8,376 nt of DNA from an uncultured Blautia sp. (GTDB lineage Bacteria > Bacillota > Clostridia > Lachnospirales > Lachnospiraceae): assembly GCA_900551465.1 (NCBI GenBank), contig URWL01000067.1, positions 1-8,376 on the forward strand, in the 5' to 3' direction. The stretch's first letter is position 1; each line of letters starts with the position of its first letter. The notes beneath the pieces are model-generated. The model made no database searches, had not been told where the DNA came from, and was given only the letters and a program-made list of their open reading frames with translations. Both the position numbers and the translations under genes were made by a program. Below, one piece after another: positions 1 to 5,962 of the stretch.

Positions 1-18
1 CTTTACTAACTGATTCAT
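1..18 (-). CDS. Start of the next operon gene (partial, first six codons only)
   Basis: An ATG at 18-16 is preceded by AAGGAG at 32-27 with an ideal 8-base spacer, and reads M-N-Q-L-V-K before the window ends. It begins 28 bases after the aroM-like stop, in the same direction, so it is very probably the next member of the same operon. Six residues are too few to assign a family. A further enzyme of the same pathway would fit the context, but that is only inference. Confidence 0.6.
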
Positions 19-26
19 TTTCTTTG

Positions 27-32
27 CTCCTT
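27..32 (-). promoter_or_regulatory. Ribosome binding site of the gene leaving the left edge
   Basis: AAGGAG on the minus strand, 8 bases before the ATG at 18. It is the main support for calling a gene start here. Confidence 0.6.
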
Positions 33-46
33 TTTACGCATATCTC

Positions 47-721
47 TTACAGATTCGTAAGTTCAGAAACCACACGGGCAAGAAGTGTTCTTGGAAGGAC
101 TACTTTTTTGCCTGTTTTTTCTGCAAACATACGCTTCATTTCCTGTGTATACCCAATACAGTCCAGGACGATAAGATCACCGTCCATATCTTTTACCTGT
201 TCTGCAGCCTCCTCCAGGGCATCCCATTCCCCATAGGGAGAAGCTGCCACAGCTTTTACCTGATCTACATATTTTTTCCATTTTTCCTCACACTGCACGG
301 TCTGCAAAGGCGATGGCGTCATACAGATGATGCTGGATTTTTTTGTCATCAGAGGTACCAGTCTGTCCAGGAGCTCGCAGGGATAGATCAATGGAATATT
401 TTTCGCAGAAAGAGTTTCCGGAAAGCTTCCGGTGCAGAACATCATCACTAAAGAACAGCCTTCTTCTTCCATTTTGGTAATGGCATTCTGAAGTCTGGGA
501 AGAATATGACGTTCTGCAAAGGTTACAGAGCTTCCGTCTGTAAGCCTTGACACCAGAACATAATCTTCCGGTCCCGGTGCAAAGGCTTCGATCTCTTCTC
601 TGGTGAGGCCGTCCAGCCCTCCGGCCTGCACCAGCTCCAGAGAATCGTCAAAAAGTTCCATAATATCTTTCGTGACATCCACTCTGGGAGACTGTCCGAT
701 GGTAACTGCGCCGATCTTCAT
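47..721 (-). CDS. aroM: AroM family protein (Asp/Glu racemase-like fold)
   Basis: This 224-residue cytoplasmic protein has the AroM hallmarks: an N-terminal TIGQSPR-x-D stretch (residues 7-14), FCTGSFP with Cys96 (95-101) and LDCIGYT with Cys188 (186-192). The family is named after an E. coli gene near aroL whose function is unknown. Its fold is related to the aspartate/glutamate/hydantoin racemases, which use two cysteines placed as Cys96 and Cys188 are here, so racemase- or isomerase-like chemistry is possible but unproven. Length is normal for the family. The ATG at 721 follows an AAGGAGGAG site with a 5-base spacer; that site overlaps the stop of the DUF1177 gene, so translation of the two is probably coupled. 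No shikimate gene is visible nearby; the neighbours are DUF1177, DUF917 and an OPT transporter, so a catabolic role is more likely. The symbol reflects family membership, not proven orthology. Confidence 0.88.
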   Translation of the reverse strand: MKIGAVTIGQSPRVDVTKDIMELFDDSLELVQAGGLDGLTREEIEAFAPGPEDYVLVSRLTDGSSVTFAERHILPRLQNAITKMEEEGCSLVMMFCTGSFPETLSAKNIPLIYPCELLDRLVPLMTKKSSIICMTPSPLQTVQCEEKWKKYVDQVKAVAASPYGEWDALEEAAEQVKDMDGDLIVLDCIGYTQEMKRMFAEKTGKKVVLPRTLLARVVSELTNL

Positions 722-733
722 AGGAACTCCTCC

Positions 734-1672
734 TTATTCGTTTCCGAGAGTCTGGAAATGCTTCAGATCTCCATAAAGTTTAATCAGTCTTGCATATTCC
801 TCTTCATCATAGAATTTACACTGACCTTTGCCAAATGCCTTTGCAACTTCAAGCATAAAGCGCGCCGCCTCTTCTACATCTGAAGCATGGGTAGCTCCTG
901 TAGCACATCCCGGTACCATGGTTTCCGCTGTAATCGCCACACCTACTACCGGTGCGTTGGTTGCCGTACATGGCTGAAGAACGCTGTTGATATGATGTAC
1001 ATCATTTCCATATGGTGTGATATCCTGCAGAGCCAGAGGGAATACATAGGGAAGTTTTCCGGTTGTGATCTGCATCAGATCGAGAAGATCTTCGGAAGTT
1101 CTTAAGATATATCCCTCTTTTACTGTCGGTGAAATAGCAAAGCCTCTTGTGTTGATTACACGGTTGCCTTTGGTCGTATCAACAGACAGAATTGCATCCA
1201 GTTCAGGAGAAACCTCTTCTCTGTTTACTTGAGACATTTCTACCGGAGATCCCATAAACGGAACAGGATCATGAGGTGCAGTCGGTGCATCCGGGCAGAT
1301 ATGTGTGGAAATAAATACATCACCTTCCAGGAAATCTCCTTTGTTCTGCATATCAAGAAGCTTTGCTGCAAGAGCAACTGCACAGAGAGCACCGTCGCCG
1401 TCAGAAACAAAACCGATTCTTTCCGGACGGGCACCGATACCGCCAAGACGTCCCAGAAGACCAATGGTAGGAGCGTCTCCGCCGTTCATTTTTCCTCTGG
1501 TTCCCGGAATACGTACTTTCAGCATATCAGTACTTCCTTTTGGTCCCACCAGCTCATAAACTTCAATATTTGCATCCGGTTTGATACCAAGAAGATATTC
1601 CTTTACTTTTTCTCCGGTTACATAGGTGCTGTCAAGCACTTCATAAGCATCAATAATGTGTTTCATTAACAT
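734..1672 (-). CDS. DUF1177 domain-containing protein
   Basis: A 312-residue soluble protein without signal peptide or membrane segments, recognised as DUF1177 over most of its length. Visible motifs are LLGRLGGIG (72-80), SDGDGALCAVALAAKLL (90-106), a STHICPDAPTAPH stretch (122-134), paired His226-His227, and GCATGATHASD (255-265). The SDGDG segment followed by an alanine-rich helix, plus several conserved-looking Asp and His residues, resembles the layout of cytoplasmic zinc aminopeptidase-type hydrolases; this is inference and the family's activity is unknown to me. The ATG at 1672 (MLMKH) is preferred over the ATG at 1666 because GGAGG lies 8 bases before it. The gene sits 14 bases after the DUF917 stop and 12 before aroM, indicating co-transcription and probably a shared pathway. 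Confidence 0.87.
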   Translation of the reverse strand: MLMKHIIDAYEVLDSTYVTGEKVKEYLLGIKPDANIEVYELVGPKGSTDMLKVRIPGTRGKMNGGDAPTIGLLGRLGGIGARPERIGFVSDGDGALCAVALAAKLLDMQNKGDFLEGDVFISTHICPDAPTAPHDPVPFMGSPVEMSQVNREEVSPELDAILSVDTTKGNRVINTRGFAISPTVKEGYILRTSEDLLDLMQITTGKLPYVFPLALQDITPYGNDVHHINSVLQPCTATNAPVVGVAITAETMVPGCATGATHASDVEEAARFMLEVAKAFGKGQCKFYDEEEYARLIKLYGDLKHFQTLGNE

Positions 1673-1686
1673 AAGTATGTCCTCCT

Positions 1687-2778
1687 TTATTTATCAAGAT
1701 AGATGATCAGTTCTTTTTTTATTACGTCTTCAGTGGCTTTCAGAAGCTCCGGTGCATACATTGCAGGGGAAAGCTTCAGGTTCTTTTTCTCCGTAGCTAT
1801 TACGTAAACCTCAAGCCCTTCCTCCATCATGGCAGTGGTCACAGGCTCGCCGGTTTCGGCATTGATCGTCATGATCAGATCCGGGAAGGTTGCCAGACGG
1901 ACACCGTCTTTTTCCGCTGTTGCGTATTCATTCCAGAAAGTAAGCTCACATCCGTCTACTGTTGCATAGCCCACATCAAAACCACCTGTGGTCTCAATGG
2001 AGAAATTTTCCACTTTTCCTTTTGCAAGAACCTTTCCATTAAGGAAGGAGCATAACTGCCGGATTCCCTCTTCTACAGAAACTTTCAGCCCTTTCAGAAA
2101 TGCTTTTCCGGTTTCAATGGCAAACTGTACGCCTCCCGGAGCTCCGTTCTCTTTTGCATAGGAAACTTTTACCGGATTTCTGGCTACTGCAACCAGTCCG
2201 CCGGCCTCAATAGAGGCCAGACGTACCAGCTTGGATGTATGCTCAATACTTCCTTCGAAGAAACATTCTACATGATCTCCTGTATCAGGATTCCCTCCTA
2301 CACAGGCCTGGACTGTTTTGTAATCTTTTACTTTATGAAGATTCATACTGCCCATGACTCCTGTAGGATGGGCACGTCCGTTACAGGGGACATCAACAAC
2401 AGGAAGACCAAGGATCGCCGCCTGAAGCCATCCGTTCACTGTAGCTTCTCCGCCCTGCTCATTGGTAATGATCCCAGCAATGGGAAAATCACAGTTTTTT
2501 TGAAGGATCTCTACTGTTTTGGCCAGATCTCTTGGTGTCATAAACTGATTTTCTGCGTTGGGAGCGCCTACCAGTGACGCTGTCAGTACAATGTCATCAT
2601 CCTTTAGATCCTCTGGCTGTATCAGTCTCAGATCTGTATACTGAACGGCAAGCTCTGCATATTTTCTTCCTTTTTTTGCATCTCCGCCGCCACCGCCGCC
2701 AAGAATGGTTCCTCCATAAAGGGCAGCGTCAAGAAGTTCTTCTGTCAGTCGGATTCCTTTGTTTTTCAATTTATCCAC
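1687..2778 (-). CDS. DUF917 family protein (S-methyl-thiohydantoin desulfurase-like)
   Basis: A 363-residue cytoplasmic protein matching the DUF917 / S-Me-THD family. In order it shows a glycine-rich N-terminal loop GGTILGGGGGGDAKKG (22-37), ITNEQGGEATVNG (104-116), VVDVPCNGRAHPTG (127-140, corresponding to the family's VD-x-D-x-x-GRA-x-P block), and a C-terminal FPDLIMTINAETGEP (298-312). Relatives are often encoded beside hydantoinases and PucR-type regulators, and the name refers to reported activity on S-methyl-thiohydantoin; whether this member shares it cannot be told from sequence. The start is GTG at 2778: an in-frame TAA lies 18 bases upstream and no later ATG is reasonable. The site before it is only purine-rich (AAAGAAAGAAGA) without a GGAGG core, so initiation may be weak or coupled to the transporter gene ending 24 bases upstream. 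TTG at 2769 is an alternative. Confidence 0.87.
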   Translation of the reverse strand: MDKLKNKGIRLTEELLDAALYGGTILGGGGGGDAKKGRKYAELAVQYTDLRLIQPEDLKDDDIVLTASLVGAPNAENQFMTPRDLAKTVEILQKNCDFPIAGIITNEQGGEATVNGWLQAAILGLPVVDVPCNGRAHPTGVMGSMNLHKVKDYKTVQACVGGNPDTGDHVECFFEGSIEHTSKLVRLASIEAGGLVAVARNPVKVSYAKENGAPGGVQFAIETGKAFLKGLKVSVEEGIRQLCSFLNGKVLAKGKVENFSIETTGGFDVGYATVDGCELTFWNEYATAEKDGVRLATFPDLIMTINAETGEPVTTAMMEEGLEVYVIATEKKNLKLSPAMYAPELLKATEDVIKKELIIYLDK

Positions 2779-2802
2779 TCTTCTTTCTTTTATTTATAAT
2801 TG

Positions 2803-3837
2803 TTATTTTTTCTTACCAAGGGACAGCGTTGCAGTGAAGAAACTGTACAATGCCGCGCCGGCAAGGGAACCTGCACCCAGGATATTCAGTGTCTGCTCAT
2901 TCTCTTTATTACGTCTTACAAGGACATATCTGATAAGAAGAGCGATCAGGATGGTAAGTCCGTTGATGGTAGAACCTACCAGAAGACCTGTTGCAAAAAG
3001 GATACCTACCTGTCTGGATCCTCCAAGAAGCTGGATGATTGCACCAGGAATTGCCCAGATAATCAGCCATTTTGCCACGCCTGCTCCTGCGCCTGCTTCG
3101 ATGGTTGCTGCAAATGTAGCATCAACCGGGGCAAAAAGACCCTGGTCAAAATATTTATTTGCCATAATGGCAACCAATACAAATGCTACTACAAATCCGA
3201 TCATTTCAGAATAATACTGCTGCTTTCTTCCTTCCAGTTCCAGTTCTCTGTCCTGTCCGCAGCCACGAAGGATATAACCGCATTTCAGGTCGTATGCCAT
3301 ATCAGAGAACGCCGGTCCGGTTGCAGAAGTATAAGCCACCAGGATTCCAAGAGGGATTGCCGGGAAACCGATGAGCATACCAACAATCAGGAAAATAAGA
3401 GCTGTTGCAAATCCCGGAAACCAGCCGGAATGCATTGCAGAAATACCAACGATCAGTTCAGAAGCAATGGCTGCAAAAGCAGAGAAGATCACCCAGATGA
3501 TAAGCTGGAAGAAATTCATTTCAGACCAGATACCTGTGATCACTGCAAGAAGCACTGCTACTACAAGATATGCCACGTAACCGCCGCCAAGGGCCTTTTT
3601 CATGTTTGCCATACTTGAAGAAAATTTACTTGCCGCACTGTCTCCATCGCTTTTCTTAAAGAGCATACGTCCGCACTGTACCAGAGAAATGATACCTGCA
3701 CCGATCATGATGCCATGAGGCATGTACTGGAACATCTGCTTTGACATCAGATCAGCGCCTTCTCCGAAAAGGTTTGTGATAATCGGAAGACTTGTTCCAA
3801 AAATATCAGATAAATCCGTTTGTTTTGATAATACCAA
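2803..3837 (-). CDS. OPT/YSL family transporter, C-terminal part
   Basis: This frame of up to 344 residues carries the C-terminal half of an oligopeptide/yellow-stripe-like (OPT/YSL) transporter. It is strongly hydrophobic, with about eight predicted membrane segments. Family landmarks are MPHGIMIGAG (39-48), GWFPGFATAL (138-147) and TGPAFSDMAYDLKCGY (173-188), followed by a charged loop and YYSEMIG (208-214). OPT/YSL proteins are proton-coupled importers of small peptides, derivatised peptides or metal chelates. The first possible codon is TTG at 3837, directly after an in-frame TAA, with only GGAAG as a weak binding site 8 bases away; an in-frame ATG at 3747 is preceded by GGAGAAGG. The frame overlaps the N-terminal part by 32 bases in the +1 frame. 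Dropping one A from the AAAA run (plus-strand TTTT 3823-3826) joins the halves into a 557-residue protein of normal OPT size, so a frameshifted single gene is likely. DUF917 follows 24 bases later. Confidence 0.85.
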   Translation of the reverse strand: MVLSKQTDLSDIFGTSLPIITNLFGEGADLMSKQMFQYMPHGIMIGAGIISLVQCGRMLFKKSDGDSAASKFSSSMANMKKALGGGYVAYLVVAVLLAVITGIWSEMNFFQLIIWVIFSAFAAIASELIVGISAMHSGWFPGFATALIFLIVGMLIGFPAIPLGILVAYTSATGPAFSDMAYDLKCGYILRGCGQDRELELEGRKQQYYSEMIGFVVAFVLVAIMANKYFDQGLFAPVDATFAATIEAGAGAGVAKWLIIWAIPGAIIQLLGGSRQVGILFATGLLVGSTINGLTILIALLIRYVLVRRNKENEQTLNILGAGSLAGAALYSFFTATLSLGKKK

Positions 3838-4477
3838 TTACAAGACTTCCAACGCCAAGGGCTGCCATAGCGGCAAAATCACCAAACCAGGAAACACCCA
3901 GAAGGTCGGTAGGTATACCGATCATCTTACCGCCTATACCGATTGCCATACCTACTAAAAGCAGCAGGGCTTTTTTACCCTTTTCTACAACAGCAAGGAT
4001 AGACTGTGCTGATGCCACACCTGGAGGCCATGCCCCTTCTGCTGGGAACATTTCTGAATCAAAGGTTTTATAAAGGATTGTTGCATCGATAATCGTTGCC
4101 AGGAAAGAACCGATCAGCATCGGAAACATCAGTTCCGGTTTTCCCATGATCACTGGTACGCCAATGGGCAGCAGGAAACAGTTGGCTGCGGAAAAGGTCG
4201 CACCGGAAATGGATGTCTGGATCAGGTTCTGACAATGGATACTCTGATATTTTTTCAGGACTGCAATAGGAATACGTGAAATAATGATAGCGAATAATGC
4301 ACCTACAATGGACGTATTAGGAGCCACGCCGGTACGTACGATCAGCTCAAGACCAATGATCGCACCAAGTATACTCATCACAATGTTAAGGATCAGTATA
4401 TGCGGTGCATATGCTTTGGGATGATCTGACGCATGAATATGAAGCTGTGTGTAATCTTTGTTTGTGTTGTTACTCAT
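3806..4477 (-). CDS. OPT/YSL family transporter, N-terminal part
   Basis: These 223 residues form the N-terminal part of the OPT/YSL transporter. A hydrophilic leader of about 25 residues is followed by roughly five or six membrane segments. Family-type motifs include HCQNLIQTSISGATFSAANC (81-100), the reentrant-loop-like NxxQT-SxG-xF region, and MFPAEGAWPPGVASA (143-157). It ends with a hydrophobic segment and IIKTNGFI before TGA, too short for a complete OPT protein; the second half is in the overlapping frame downstream. The ATG at 4477 (MSNNTN) is chosen because AAGGAGG at 4494-4488 gives a 10-base spacer; the ATG at 4486 is only one base from that site. The gene is the first of the operon running to the left edge and lies below a PucR regulator, suggesting ligand-controlled import. 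Its substrate cannot be predicted: known family cargo includes small peptides and metal-siderophore complexes. Confidence 0.85.
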   Translation of the reverse strand: MSNNTNKDYTQLHIHASDHPKAYAPHILILNIVMSILGAIIGLELIVRTGVAPNTSIVGALFAIIISRIPIAVLKKYQSIHCQNLIQTSISGATFSAANCFLLPIGVPVIMGKPELMFPMLIGSFLATIIDATILYKTFDSEMFPAEGAWPPGVASAQSILAVVEKGKKALLLLVGMAIGIGGKMIGIPTDLLGVSWFGDFAAMAALGVGSLVIGIIKTNGFI

Positions 4478-4487
4478 GTTGTTCATT

Positions 4488-4494
4488 CCTCCTT
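4488..4494 (-). promoter_or_regulatory. Strong ribosome binding site of the OPT gene
   Basis: A full AAGGAGG consensus on the minus strand. It decides between two nearby ATGs (4486 and 4477) in favour of 4477. It lies 5 bases beyond the T tract of the leader hairpin, so termination at that hairpin would remove it from the transcript. Confidence 0.75.
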
Positions 4495-4499
4495 GGTAT

Positions 4500-4533
4500 A
4501 AAAATAGCCGATGCAGGCTCGCCCACATCGGCT
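4500..4533 (-). terminator. Terminator-like leader hairpin (possible attenuator)
   Basis: On the minus strand AGCCGATG (4533-4526) pairs perfectly with CATCGGCT (4513-4506). Inner bases extend the stem by two G-T and two G-C pairs, giving a 12-pair stem with a CGAG tetraloop, followed by A and TTTTT (4504-4500). It is the only clear intrinsic-terminator-like structure in the pucR-OPT interval. It could end the pucR transcript. Because only about 22 bases separate its T tract from the OPT start, with no room for a promoter between them, it would also lie inside the OPT leader and could act as an attenuator. I found no convincing competing antiterminator stem. Confidence 0.6.
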
Positions 4534-4552
4534 TCACGCTTCTTGTAATGAG

Positions 4553-4581
4553 ATAATATCACTTTAAATCAATAAAGTCAT
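4553..4581 (-). promoter_or_regulatory. Candidate sigma-A promoter of the OPT-DUF917-DUF1177-aroM operon
   Basis: On the minus strand ATGACT (4581-4576, 4 of 6 match to TTGACA) and TATTAT (4558-4553, 5 of 6 match to TATAAT) are 17 bases apart. Transcription would begin near 4545 and give a leader of about 68 bases containing the hairpin. The weak -35 would fit a promoter needing an activator. AT-rich surroundings make chance matches possible. Confidence 0.4.
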
Positions 4582-4611
4582 TGTTTCCGCGGTCTCTTTT
4601 TTGATACCAAT

Positions 4612-4628
4612 ATTGTGCATTGTGCACA
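4612..4628. promoter_or_regulatory. Candidate regulator binding site (TGTGCA dyad / ATTGTGC tandem repeat)
   Basis: TGTGCA-TTG-TGCACA (4614-4628) is a perfect 6-base inverted repeat around 3 bases; the same stretch contains ATTGTGC twice in tandem (4612-4625). It lies about 33 bases upstream of the candidate -35 box, around -69 to -83 from the inferred transcription start. That position suits an activator such as the adjacent PucR-family protein. The link to PucR is inference. Confidence 0.4.
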
Positions 4629-4702
4629 TCTGTATATTATCTATACTTCTTTTCTTGTGTGTATTTCTGATTGATGTTTAATTTTTTTGTATTTGTTTAG
4701 TT

Positions 4703-5917
4703 TTATTGCATATATGCCCGTAATCTGCAGGCGAATTCCAGCTGTTGGAGTGCATCTATATCATCCAGGTCAATATTCAGGATCTCTTCGATCTTGTGGA
4801 TGCGGTGTGCCATGGTATTTCTGTGGAGAAAAAGCGCCTCTGCTGCCAGTTTTCGAGAACCATGCTTTTTGGCAAGCATATCTATGGTTTCCATAAGAAA
4901 GCTTTCATGAGCTCTGTCATATTCTTCCAGGACTCCAAGTTTTTTTTGTACAAAGTCCTTTGTTTCTTCCCGTTGTGCTGTATGCAGGAGAATCCGGTCA
5001 TACTGCAGGTCTGAGAGGAATACACACTCCTTTTTCTCCTGCTTGATCTCCCGGATCAGGAAGCTTTCTGTAACAGCCTCATATACGGAAGGGATATCAA
5101 GATAATCAACGATTTCATCACTGAGAACTACAAAGCAGCCGCTGTTGTTTAATTCTCTTGTTTTTTCGGCAAATTCCTGAGAAATCTTTAATAAAAGCTC
5201 TCTGGGTACATCTGCATCTATAATACAAAAACAGGATTTTTTTCTGGTAACGACTACTCCCTGAAGATAATGACAATCCAATATCCGTCCCATTTCCCGG
5301 ATCTGTCCTTCCCTTTTCATCTCCAGCAGTGTAGAATTACGACCTTTATCTTCCAACTGAATCGTAATGATCCTAATCGGAGGCGATGGCCAGTGAAGAG
5401 CAAGACACCGATGCTCTGCTTCTTCCTCCTGAGTGATCTTTCCGGTAAGGAGTTCCAGAAACAGACGATGATCCTGCTCCAGCTTACTTTGCCGTCCGAT
5501 CCGATATCTGGTGTCCATCTGTATCTGATTTTTTGCCTCAACGATCGCCACCATTACCGGGAAAACCAGATCCTGAAATCCGGCATTGTTATTCAGGAAA
5601 AATAACGGAAGAGCCAGTTCGTCGGCCAGCTGCAGTGCCTCTTTCGGAAAGGTATCAAAAAATCTTGTTTTTATGGCCAGTGCAGAAGCATTGGCTTCAT
5701 TCATGGTGCGGATCAGATTCAGGAGTGCTTCTTTATCATTCCGGATAGCATAGCCTGTTGTGATCATCAGAAGATGTTCTCTCAGCCATTCCTTTACATT
5801 TGGCTGTTCCATCATGTCGTAAGCCACTACTTTACGCATAATCCCCTTTTTTCCTGCTACCAGGGTGGCACTTCCGTTGCTCCATATTTTTTCAATGTCT
5901 TTTACATAAAGATCCAT
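4703..5917 (-). CDS. PucR family transcriptional regulator
   Basis: A 404-residue soluble DNA-binding regulator. Residues about 5-125 match the PucR N-terminal ligand-sensing domain (LLMITTGYAI at 49-58, LALPLFFL at 101-108). About 150-300 form a degenerate GGDEF-like middle domain typical of CdaR/PucR proteins. Residues 335-400 are the PucR C-terminal helix-turn-helix, with SRKLAAEALFLHRNTMAHRI (354-373). The best-known member, Bacillus PucR, controls purine catabolism; others respond to different nitrogen compounds and often activate an adjacent operon. Here the regulator lies directly upstream of, and co-directional with, the OPT-DUF917-DUF1177-aroM genes, so local control is likely, with no purine-breakdown gene in view. 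The ATG at 5917 (MDLYVKD) is preferred over the one at 5947 because AAGGAG lies 8 bases before it and the N-terminal domain starts right there. It follows the MATE gene by 45 bases. Confidence 0.9.
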   Translation of the reverse strand: MDLYVKDIEKIWSNGSATLVAGKKGIMRKVVAYDMMEQPNVKEWLREHLLMITTGYAIRNDKEALLNLIRTMNEANASALAIKTRFFDTFPKEALQLADELALPLFFLNNNAGFQDLVFPVMVAIVEAKNQIQMDTRYRIGRQSKLEQDHRLFLELLTGKITQEEEAEHRCLALHWPSPPIRIITIQLEDKGRNSTLLEMKREGQIREMGRILDCHYLQGVVVTRKKSCFCIIDADVPRELLLKISQEFAEKTRELNNSGCFVVLSDEIVDYLDIPSVYEAVTESFLIREIKQEKKECVFLSDLQYDRILLHTAQREETKDFVQKKLGVLEEYDRAHESFLMETIDMLAKKHGSRKLAAEALFLHRNTMAHRIHKIEEILNIDLDDIDALQQLEFACRLRAYMQ

Positions 5918-5962
5918 AAAAGAATCTCCTTCTCTTTTTTGATTCATCCTGTATATGTATTT

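Noticed and set aside
2800..3618. A 272-codon open frame on the plus strand opposite the OPT C-terminal part
   Set aside because: Its translation is rich in Cys, Lys and Ser with no recognisable domain and no ribosome binding site, and it lies entirely antisense to clear transporter coding sequence. It is a codon-bias shadow.
4478..4537. A 20-residue N-terminal extension of the OPT gene from a GTG at 4537
   Set aside because: It has no ribosome binding site, its codons are the hairpin stem, and a consensus AAGGAGG lies between it and the ATG at 4477.
4630..4702. A second promoter around GATAAT on the minus strand near 4635-4640
   Set aside because: No reasonable -35 box lies 16-18 bases upstream; the AT-rich stretch makes isolated -10-like hexamers expected.
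5918..5947. A PucR start at the ATG at 5947
   Set aside because: Only a weak purine run precedes it, whereas the ATG at 5917 has AAGGAG at 8 bases and matches the start of the PucR N-terminal domain.
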